64,000 bases of DNA, from NCBI GenBank assembly GCA_900491605.1, contig UESW01000121.1, positions 20,391 to 84,390 of the forward strand. The letters run 5' to 3'. The notes beneath the pieces were generated by a model. It did not search any database. It saw only the letters and a program-made list of their open reading frames with translations, and was not told where the DNA came from. Within the stretch, counting starts at the first letter, position 1; every line of letters starts with the position of its first letter. Shown in pieces: positions 55,562 to 64,000 of this stretch. Source of the DNA: Calamus simplicifolius. Taxonomy: Eukaryota; Streptophyta; Magnoliopsida; Arecales; Arecaceae. The translations under genes were made by a program, and so were the position numbers.

Positions 55562-57699
55562 ATGGAGCTGAAGATTGAGCACTCTCATCTGGACGTCAGA
55601 GGACTCAGGCTCCACATAGCACGCGTAGGAAAGGGTCGATCAGCCATCAGAATAACCCATTCATATCCAAATTTTTATTCTTAGAAGAAGCTTACAACTA
55701 TGCAGGGTTTGTTGCTGCAGCTGAACTGGGGACTGTAGTGTTTCTTCATGGCTTTCTTGAGATATGGTATTCATGGAGATATCAAATGATCGCTGCAGCC
55801 AACGCTGGATTCCAAGCCATTGAACCGAACTTCCGTGGCTATGGCCTTGATGATCTCCTTGGGTGGATCTCATTGATGATCTCCTTCTCCTTCTTGACTC
55901 GCTCTCCATTCCCAAAGTGTCACCTTGTCTCATATCTCAAAGACTAGATGCATTTGAATGGTTTTCTTGGCTCTTGAGTTTTATTAAGTAGATTTTTAAT
56001 CATTGTTGGTTGGTGGGAGGAAGGCCTTTCTTGTGGGAAAGGATTTTGGAGCATTACCAGCATACCAATTCGCACTCTCCTTCCCTCTGGCTTCTTTGTA
56101 AGATGGCAGGTATAGCATGAAATCCTGGTCTATTATTACTTGTAGTATGTCTTCATTGCTTCCACTTATTAGTAGAACAGTTGTGTGGGGAGATGTGAAG
56201 GGGAGGACTAAGGGGAACTCATTAGTGTTGGCGATTTGATGCCCTTTTTATTGGCTACCACTTGAGTTACATCACCAAGTGTAGTCCTAATTTTGTAGTC
56301 AGAATTCAGGGGTTGCACAAAATTTCAAACTAACAATAACTGAAGGCAATTGTTCAGAAATTGACAGCAAATGCAATTGCTTTTAGTTGACAATCCAGAG
56401 ATAATGCATGGATAAGTCACAAAATTCCTTGAATGAAAATTCAATGTTAGCTTGCTCTCTAAATTTTTTTTTTAATAATCAATTTTCTAGGTAAACCAAT
56501 TGCTGATGTGTCAAATTTTACAAAGTTTGAGTATTTGTGAGATAAAATTGTACGTAAATCAGGATGAAATTCCTGGCTTAAAACTTCCGTGATGGTAGAT
56601 GGAACATAGAATTCCTTAATTGGAAGCAGTCAGGAATACAGAGCTCTTTTTTCTCTTTGGGAAGCATTTCATCCAATTTTCTTGAGCTTTTTCATGATGA
56701 CACAAATATTAGAGCAGCCCATTAATATGATCAAGTTTCTTATTTATGATGCTAAAGTCTTTCTTGTTCCTCCAAAAGAAGAAAAAAAAAGAAGAAGAAG
56801 ATACTAAAGTCTTTTTCCGATGGCAAGGGAGGATCAAGAAATCATGGACTCGATGGATCGATCTACACCTTTGCCCCCATGGTTTTCAGTGGAAGATCTC
56901 ACAGCATATGGCTCATTATATGAGAAATCTGGATCAAGAAATCTGCTCGTGCTAGGAAGTATATATAATCGTGCCCTTTTTGAATGGCTTGTTACTGACT
57001 TCTTTTCAGGCCAAAAATTAAATTGTGTTAGAAATCACCAAAAACAAATGATAGAGTCCAAATAAATGAAGCTTGCATCAAGAACAATGATATTTCCTAT
57101 TCTTTTCGCCAATTCATTGACTTTATTTTGTATTTCAACCGTTCCTGGTTGCCAAATGTTAGCTAATTTACCAATGCTCGGTACATATCCATTTCATGTT
57201 TCATTTGCATAAGTTTGCATCAAATGCTAAATTCAGTACCACCTTAGTGCCAGTTATTCAGACTTACATACAGTACTAAACCACATTTAATGAATCAAAT
57301 CACACCCAAAAGGGCAGAGAGTGATCAGACTTTTATTAATTTAAAAACATTCAGAAATTAGAATCTTCAGGTGATTTGTAGCTCATATAATGATACAGAT
57401 TGTGAATTTGCTGTAGGAAATGGAATGAGGCATCAAGTGTGATCTCGAGTATTACAGATCTCAAGGTTCAGGTCCCTGCATTGCTGATCATGGATGACAA
57501 GGACTGTTCTCTCAAATTTCCAGGGCTAGAGGACAACTTGAAGAGTGGGAAGCTCAAAGACTATGTCCCTGATCTGGAGATAACATTCTTGCCAGAAGGA
57601 ACCCATTTTGTTCAGGAGCAATTTTCAGAACAATTGAACCAACTTATCATCACCTTCCTCAGTAATATACCTGCCAAGTTCTTAGCTCCTAGCAGCTGA
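55562..57699 (+). pseudogene. Epoxide-hydrolase-like alpha/beta hydrolase, decayed
   Basis: Exon 1 55562-55634 (MELKIEHSHLDVRGLRLHIA) joins by GT/AG (55635-55720) in phase 1 to ELGTVVFLHGFLEIWYSWRYQ and FQAIEPNFRGYGL. The usual HGFPE motif has Leu for Pro. Immediately after RGYGL a stretch is missing and the frame shifts. About 56024-56095 gives FLVGKDFGALPAYQFAL (nucleophile Asp in GKDFGA), 56830-56945 gives TPLPPWFSVEDLTAYGSLYE (cap region), and 57440-57699 gives the end with the acid Asp (MDDKDCSLKFPG) and the catalytic His (EGTHFVQEQ). Stops and missing segments make it a likely pseudogene. Intact relatives hydrolyse epoxides to diols. Confidence 0.82.
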
Positions 57700-57994
57700 T
57701 CATTCTCATGCATCTTCTGGATCAATAAAATTGCTAATTAAATGTGATCTTCCCCATGATGCAAAGTTTTTATTCACTTTCTATGTCTAAAAGGTCTGTC
57801 TTTTCTTTGTTTATTAAAAATACTTTGATGATGCAATATGATTAACAATAACTGTTGGGGTTAAGCAAGGCAACATATGGCCGAGGTAACCTATAATATA
57901 TCAACTGTCTCATTAATTATTGTTGAGGGGTAAAATCACTATGCATCAATAATCGTGTACGTGGCTAAGACTAGCCCTGATTCCTACTCGTGGT

Positions 57995-58260
57995 GCGACA
58001 CCCACCAGAGATAAGTCATCCCTCGGTAAGCTGGGGCACCCTAACCCCTCACCGAGCTTTGCCGTCCCTCAGCCCCAGCCGAGCTTTGTCATCCCTCAGC
58101 CCTAGCTGAGCTTCATCGCCTCTCGGTCCCTCGAGCCGAGCTATCGCCTCTCGGCCCTGGCCGAGCTTCATGGTCCCTCATCCCTCGGCCCCAGCCGAGC
58201 TTCATCATCCCTCGGCCCCTCGAGCCGAACTATCATCTCTCGGCCCCTCAAGCCGACATG
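57995..58260. repeat. CTCGGCCCCAGCCGAG-type repeat array (family C)
   Basis: About ten units of roughly 24-30 bp: CCCTCGGCCCCAGCCGAGCTTCATC and variants with CTCGAGCCGA. Same hairpin theme as the arrays of copies A and B. Confidence 0.85.
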
Positions 58261-58442
58261 ATCTCTCTGGTAGAGGCAATCATGTATTGCTCGGTCGCCT
58301 GTCGGAGTTGCTCACGACTTGCAAACGATGATGCCAGGGCCTCCCCGTCGATGATCACCCTAGTGCGGCCCTTACGGGCCCCCCAGCGGACATCGACGCC
58401 GGTTGGCGCTCCCGGCGACCTCTCTCCGTCCTCGGAAGCCAT
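58248..58442 (-). CDS. Antisense protein of Tat family C (diverged, truncated)
   Basis: 64 residues (MASEDGERSPGAPTGVDV ... STREIMSA). It aligns with the antisense ORF of copies A and B over GRT-VIIDGEALASSFASREQL versus RRTSITVDGLGLASALASNQQL, but is stopped by a TGA inside the repeat array, so the coiled-coil end is missing. A TTTAAATA motif occurs upstream near 58520 on the same strand. Confidence 0.6.
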   Translation of the reverse strand: MASEDGERSPGAPTGVDVRWGARKGRTRVIIDGEALASSFASREQLRQATEQYMIASTREIMSA

Positions 58443-58643
58443 CCTGCTATCGCAAGTTTAGATAGACCATCAAAAGGTTGACGGAGGAAACGGTTAGCGA
58501 TGACCTACCACCCATTGATATTTAAACTACTTCGGACAAGTGCCCCGATTGCCCAAGCCATCGATTCCAACGTCATCACCACAAAACCTCGCCGCATGGC
58601 ATTACTTCAGTGGCCGCTCGTAAGAAGCGAGGAATTGCTCCCT

Positions 58644-59441
58644 CTATACCGCGAAGGATAAGAAAATGGCAATGGGAAAGTTAACAAACCCCTCTTCTCG
58701 GGACCAAATCCCCCTTTCACTGTGTATTAGGCCCAATAATTCATTGGCCCTTTCATTGTGTCCAGTAAAGGGATCCTTTGTCATCTTACCCAATAGGCAA
58801 GATTCACATGTATCATATGATTCAAAATCAAATGAGTTCAAAAGTCCATCTTGATGGAGTTTTGATATGCGTTTCTCATTTATATGGCTAAGACGATAAT
58901 GCCAAAGATAGGTTGAATTTAAGTCATTGGACTTAACTTTCTTAGTAGTTATGTTATAGACAGAAGAATTGTTGGATTTTTGAAGATTCAAAACATAAAG
59001 ACCATCTAGTAATTCGGCATTTGCATAGCACATGTCTTTATGATAAATGGAGCAATTATTATTCTCAATAATAAAAGAAAAACCATCATTATCCAAATAA
59101 GAAACTGAAATAATATTCCTACACATTGTAAGAACATAATAGCAATTGTTCAAAACTAACAAAAGCCCACTGGACAAAGAAAGTTCATAACTTCCTACAG
59201 TTAAAGCAGCAACTTTTGCTCCATTGCCTACTCGAAGATCAACTTCGCCCTTCTTCAGTTGTCTACTCCTTTTGAGCCCATGCACATTTGTGCAAATGTG
59301 AGATCCACATCCAGTATCTAATACCCAGGAACTAGAAGGAGAGAAATTAATCTCTATAACATAAATACCTGAAGAACCGGTCTCACAGTCTTCTTCTTCT
59401 TCTTTAGATCCTCCAAATACAGCTTGCAGTTTCTCTTCCAA
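58644..59441 (-). pseudogene. Copia protease and GAG-pre-integrase fragment
   Basis: Contains WVLDTGCGSHICTNVHGL (DTG protease motif), NNCYYVLTMCRNIISVSYL and the GAG-pre-integrase domain (LWHYRLSHINEKRISKLH ... CESCLLGKMTKDPF). It continues NERANELLGLIHS and then runs into unrelated sequence (ERGIWSREEG), marking the truncation. Confidence 0.85.
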
Positions 59442-60221
59442 TGACCAGGTTCATTGCAAAAGAAACAGACACCCTCCTTTGGGGCTTTAGCCTTGGGTTT
59501 AGGATTGGGCTTGGGTTGAGCATTGGACTTTCCAGCCCTTCCCTTACCCTTTCCTTTTCTTTTCTTCATAAGGCCCTTTCCTTTTGAACCATCAGAATAT
59601 GGCCAGGCTTGGACTTAATATTCTGTTCAGCAGTTTTAAGCATCGTATGCAGCTCAGAAATTGATTTGTCCATTTCATTCATGTTATAGTTCATGATAAA
59701 CTATCATAACTATCAGGAAGTGAATTTAGGATCAAATCTGTTGCCAACTCTTGGCTCATTGGAAATCCAAGCCTATCAAGGTGCTCAATATAGCCTTTCA
59801 TTTTCAACACATGAGCGCTAACTGAAGCACCCTCAGCCATTTTACAAGAGTGCAATGCCTTGGTAGTATCATACCTTTCTTGCCTTGCTTATTGCTGGAA
59901 CATTTCCTTTAGATTGACAATCATATCATAAGTTTTCATGTTTTCCAAATCTTTCTGAAGTTCAGAACTCATGGTAGCTAGCATCAAGCATGCAACATCA
60001 ATAGAGTCATTATGATGCTTCTCATAAGCATTCTTTTCAGCTCTAGAAGCATTATCGGCTGGTTCTTCAGGGTGAGGTTGATCCAGGACATAAAGCTTCC
60101 TTTCTTGTTTGAGAACAATTCTCAAATTTTGAAACCAGTCAAGGAAATTAGTCCCAGTAAGTTTGTCCTTCGCAAGGATTGATCGCAGTGACATAGTAGA
60201 ATTGTTATCATTGTTGGCCAT
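59354..60221 (-). pseudogene. Copia gag, broken
   Basis: Starts MANNDNNSTMSLRSILAKDK at 60221, with LTGTNFLDWFQNLRIVLKQE and AYEKHHNDSIDVACLML. A TAA interrupts after MFQQ (59889). The rest of the UBN2-type gag is readable (about 59880-59600), then the basic linker and zinc knuckle CFFCNEPGHWKRNC (about 59460). A slip in the AAG repeat near 59400 shifts to the protease frame. Confidence 0.85.
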
Positions 60222-61666
60222 CTACAATAAATGCAAAGTTCGTTAAGTATTTTGATTATGAAAAACTCTCACTAAATTAACAACCCTCAATGATAAAATC
60301 ATATTAATTTAGTGAGCTAAGATCCATATTTATACTCAACTTTAAGTCAGCTTTGGCATGACGCTTAAAATTAAGTTTTTTAGGTAGGTAACTCTTACCA
60401 ATTGCAACTCTTAGAAATTTATGGGATTATGACATCATATGTCTCGGCATGTTTAAATCCCATCTCATGCCATTAGGCCCAAAACCGTTTTGATAACCTA
60501 ATTAAGTTAAACCATTTTTAAACATATGGGTAGCACCATTACCCATCTTGCCTCACTAATGTAACCCAATGTACTTCTACTTTGGTAGAACCCACATTAA
60601 GGTGATAAAAGCCTTGACAAGTGTTCAAATATGGATGGCATGTCAACTTAAGATTTTATGTGAGGGATCTAGATAGATTAACAGATCTCATCATGCATTT
60701 AGTATCACATACTCATTGATATCATACATAGCATCACATACTTATGAAACATCATACATAGCATCTCATACATGTATATAATAAACATGTCATAGTATGA
60801 CCTTATCAAGATTGATCTTCATAAGCCAATATGAAGATCAATGGTCAATCCTAGGTAATAATGAGCAACACTATAATGTCTACTTGACCATCATCATATG
60901 CATAGACACCTAGCTCCTCTATCACCATGGTTGGATTGCAGGATTTTAAATGGTTTGCTTTGTCTTCTTGCTTTATTACAATAAATAAACAAATACTACT
61001 AAAAGTAAAAGAAAAATTATAATGAAACAAAATAGCACGCAGGCCATATATATGATAATTACAACCCTTGTAAAAGAATAATAAAAACCTGCCAATCATA
61101 TTGGTCACAAGGCCATACCATGCACCATACAAAGCAAAGAAACACACCATGCAAAATATATCATGTTATCATATAGCATATACATATTGCATTAAAGAAA
61201 ATAGGCGTGTTTTTAAAACCAATTAAATTTACAAGGCGCTCTAATTAGGTAGTACTGCGGTTCCTAAAATTTGAAGATACAATAAAGTTTCATCCTAAAA
61301 TTTGATTTTATTGATCTCATCAATAAATTTAAGGCTTACATCCGCACCACCATAAACAGCAATTGATAAATCCTTATTGATATGTGAATTCAGTTCATGT
61401 ATTAATCTAATTAAGACATCACCGAAATCATATATCAAGATATTAAACACTTTAATTACAATATCCCATTCGGATTTTTAATCATATTAACAAATCCTTA
61501 CAGGAAACAGATTCATTAATTAACACCTTAGAAAACCTATTATCTATGTCGTTCATGCAAACACTAATATCATATATATATACAAGAACGCAAACCATGC
61601 CAAGATCATATACATCTCATACATACAATCAAACATGGCAGTTTTGATTTTTATGAAAACGCAAGA
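60222..61666. other. Copia 5' leader (noncoding)
   Basis: Sequence between PBS and gag start, about 1.4 kb, AT-rich and without a supported gene. Confidence 0.6.
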
Positions 61667-61679
61667 GGCTCTGATACCA
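61667..61679 (-). other. Primer binding site (initiator tRNA-Met type), copia
   Basis: TGGTATCAGAGCC on the minus strand, one base after the LTR end. Confidence 0.9.
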
Positions 61680-61680
61680 C

Positions 61681-63329
61681 TGTTGGGTTACGGAATGAAA
61701 AATCCCAATCTAATTGGAATAAAATTGTAGCGAAAAAAAAATAAATTTATAACCCACCAAGAATCACATGCATTTCATAAAATCGAAAGAAGGATAAACA
61801 AAAATATTACCTTTTGTTATTACCCTTTTTAATCAGTATGTAATCCTTCTGTTCTTGTGTTGGGTTTTCTCGGATCTTCAAAGGTGCTGCCTTTCAGAAA
61901 GACGATCACCCTCTACAAGTATCCACACACGAATGGACACCAAAATGGTTTTGAATGCTAGTTCAACCATTCCAATTTTCACAAAAATGAACCCCCATTT
62001 TCAACTCTCTGTTTTTCTATCGCAAAAGATATGACGCTTCAAAAGCCTCAATCGACGTGACCTTTCAAATGCCCCAATCGACGTGACCTTTCAAATGCTC
62101 CAATCGAAGTTACCTTTCAAATGCCTCATAGACTCTAAAACGTATATATCGAATATATATACAAGCCTGCTAGAAATTTTGGTTAACTAAGATTTTAATT
62201 GATATTTATTTAAAACTCCTTTTAAATAATAACAATTTAAATCCTTTCCTTACAAAATAAGGAATATATATTTTTAACCAAAAAAACTTTATGGATTATT
62301 TCCTTATCCAATAAGAAAATGCAACAAATTAATTACTTGTCACAATTTAAATTACGAATTTAAATTTTCTAAAAATTAAACTCGAATCTAAATGACAACT
62401 AATTATTATTTATAATTTAAAATAATCTCATCATTTTAAATTATATAGAGAGTAACAAATCGTAACCATTATTGTCCGTTCTTAGTGTGCGACCTTATAG
62501 GTTCAATTAACGTTGGCAGTAGGCTTAAATCACATTTTGAACCTACAAGTCATAAGCGGCCTCTAGCAAGACATTATGACTATCCAAGTTAAATAAAAAG
62601 CTCATGTTCCGAGACAACCTTAAAGTAGCTATTAACATAATCCTTTTGTCACATGATATCTTGATAGAATATAAGGCATGGATAAAGTCAACCTTATATC
62701 TCTCTATCTTTAATTTCTCGAAACCCAATTAGACTGACTAAACAAATGATATTGATCTCCATCAATTCATTTGAGCACGGCCATGCATTTCTCAGTCTCA
62801 ATCATCGAGGAGCCCAGAGATATCTCTCTTATAATAAGAGGAACAAATTCCATCTTAATCATTCATATCTCACTACATGATTCTTATTATGTTCAATCAT
62901 AATCTTTATAATCATCCGGTTAAAGACAACGTTTGATTATGTCAAAACATAATATTCCTCATATTAAGAACTATGGCAATCTCAGGTCTAAGGATTTAAT
63001 GACACAACTACTAGAGATTAACTTATGACTTTGATCCATGTATTAATCTCAAGGCGGGTCTTGTCCAATATTTGTTCTCAACAAATACATATAAATTTGA
63101 TTTGTATCTCATACACATATTCATCCCATGAATATCAATCAAATTTCATACTACTCTTAATTTATTATTATTCCCACAACAATAACTGATTAGGGACATT
63201 TAGAATAATTCATAATATTATTCAAGGACATTATTATATAATAAACATGCAAATTATAATAGTAGTAAATGTTCATAAATATTCAAAATACCATGTCCAT
63301 ACAATAGGCCTAGGGCACTATTACTAACA
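61681..63329 (-). repeat. 5' LTR of the copia element (1649 bp)
   Basis: On the minus strand starts TGTTAGTAATAGTGCCC and ends CCGTAACCCAACA. It contains a three-to-four-unit tandem repeat at 62033-62135 (GACCTTTCAAATGCCCCAAT, period 29). Confidence 0.9.
62033..62135. repeat. 29-bp tandem repeat in the copia LTR
   Basis: CAATCGACGTGACCTTTCAA units, about three and a half copies. Confidence 0.85.
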
Positions 63330-64000
63330 AGGATCGGTGTCTGAAATATCGCCATATTCATCCTCTTCATCCCTTAGGGAGCAAGCTTCGAAGGTTTCAA
63401 CATCCAAGAAGGAGAGGTCCCATTCTGGATGTTCCTTGGATATCTTACTTTGAGTGTCCTCTACACCGAGCTGGAAGGCGTTGGCGCAGGTTGCATCTTG
63501 TTCGCCCCTGAGCAGAGCGAGCCGCATTTCAGTTTCAGTCACTTGGCTCCGTAGTGAGGCGACCTGCCCCTTAGTTTCAGCAGCTTGCTCCCGCAGTAGG
63601 GCAATCTGCTCCTCGGTCTCACTGACTCGCCTCTCGAGCTCTGAGTTCCTCCCTCGACTAGAGGCCAATTCTCCTCGTAGGGTCCGCATCTGGTTTTGAT
63701 TCTCCAGCTCCGCCTTTTTCATCTGTAAAAACAGAGTTAGCTAATGCCACGATGAGCCAATAAAGGAAGCTAAAAAAGGGGGTAGGACCGTACCTCCTCC
63801 TCCTGCCAAGCTAGCTTCTCGGTCAGCTCTTTGACCTCGTCAATGGCCCTCGATTTATCAGCCCTGATTAACTCGATTCTGCTCTTGAGGTCATTGATCC
63901 TCGACTGCTTATTGTCGGCTTCTCCCCAGGCCTGGGAGAGCTTGCTGTCGAGCTGGGTTATCTTTTCCTGGTGCCATTTGATATTGTCGTCCCTATCGGC
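63324..64000 (-). CDS. Antisense spliced gene of Tat family C, exons 3 (partial) and 4
   Basis: Exon 3 runs from the window edge to 63794 and is fully open (IKWHQEKITQLDSKLSQAWG ... LAWQEEE). The 71-bp intron 63793-63723 has GTACGG/TTACAG borders. Exon 4 starts ATGAAAAAGGCGGAG at 63722 and encodes a long coiled coil, then GVEDTQSKISKEHPEWDLSF and an acidic end. Copy B has the same exon junction (GAG|GTACGA ... CAG|ATGGCGAAG, 74-bp intron). The copia insertion at 63329/63330 cuts exon 4; the stop comes from the LTR (P-C-stop). The rest lies outside the window. Confidence 0.68.

Larger units (their letters stand above)
57921..58660 (+). mobile_element. Tat family C remnant: LTR start joined to antisense-gene region
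   Basis: TGTTGAGGGGTAAAATCAC at 57921 resembles the LTR start of copies A and B (TGTTGGGGGGTAAAATCGAC). It is followed by GGCTAAGACTAGCC and a repeat array (57995-58260) with CTCGG-CCCCAG-CCGAG hairpins. Antisense coiled-coil ORF 58442-58248 comes directly afterwards, so LTR sequence and the 3' internal region are abnormally close; the intervening pol is missing. Confidence 0.72.
58661..63329 (-). mobile_element. Ty1/copia retrotransposon, 3'-truncated, inserted in Tat family C
   Basis: On the minus strand: intact 5' LTR 63329-61681, PBS at 61679-61667, leader, gag (from 60221), protease and the start of the integrase region to about 58700; then it stops. RT, RNase H, most of integrase and the 3' LTR are missing. 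The right junction is clean: LTR ...TACTAACA, then AGGAT and the interrupted antisense gene of family C. The left junction with Tat family C sequence lies somewhere in 58655-58735 and was not resolved. Confidence 0.87.

Noticed and set aside
56746..57065. Independent small gene at 56746-57065
   Set aside because: The part with STPLPPWFSVEDLTAYGSLYE is the cap-region exon of the epoxide-hydrolase remnant, not a separate gene.
58655..58659. AGGAT as the left target duplication of the copia element
   Set aside because: It matches the five bases after the right LTR end, but no LTR start (TGTTGGGTTACGG) follows it and the 3' half of the element is missing, so the match is probably chance.

Overview
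This is a plant nuclear window, almost certainly from a monocot. A palm-type genome is my best guess, from the style of the receptor-like protein and the retroelements, but nothing here proves a species. It is repeat-dominated. Two host-gene loci are visible, an LRR receptor-like protein and a decayed alpha/beta-hydrolase, set in nested and tandemly duplicated transposon sequence. No rRNA, tRNA or CRISPR was seen.

Layout. (1) 1-8097: 5' half of a Ty3/gypsy Tat-lineage retrotransposon on the minus strand (copy A); the rest lies left of the window. (2) 8098-10928: noncoding DNA, the first part of a tandemly duplicated block. (3) 10929-26315: a second Tat element on the plus strand (copy B), with both LTRs, PBS, PPT and the target duplication CAATC. 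The uninterrupted site survives in a paralogous block near 30250. Copy B carries a decayed gag-pol in sense. Downstream it holds arrays of 32-bp hairpin repeats and two genes on the opposite strand: a 100-residue coiled-coil protein and a four-exon gene starting with a 'putative gypsy type transposon' domain. (4) 26316-33870: the rest of the duplicated block plus two more copies of it, a hAT-like nonautonomous element (28440-29123), then the LRR gene's upstream region. (5) 33871-36965: an LRR receptor-like protein gene with one frame break. (6) 39275-about 48525: a minus-strand chromovirus-type gypsy element with long LTRs; its 5' LTR is truncated. (7) About 50847-54535: the 3' part of a CACTA (En/Spm) transposon. 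(8) 55562-57699: an epoxide-hydrolase-like gene remnant. (9) 57921-64000: remnants of a third, related Tat family (C), interrupted by a truncated Ty1/copia element with an intact 1.65-kb LTR.

The most interesting signal is the antisense side of the Tat elements. Two reverse-strand genes recur in all three Tat copies wherever sequence is available. They have TATA-like motifs of their own. The larger one has intron positions conserved between family B and family C. Arrays of alternating perfect hairpins lie exactly between the converging 3' ends of gag-pol and the first antisense gene. Both large Tat copies also share one frame break between the second RNase H and integrase, although their other lesions differ.
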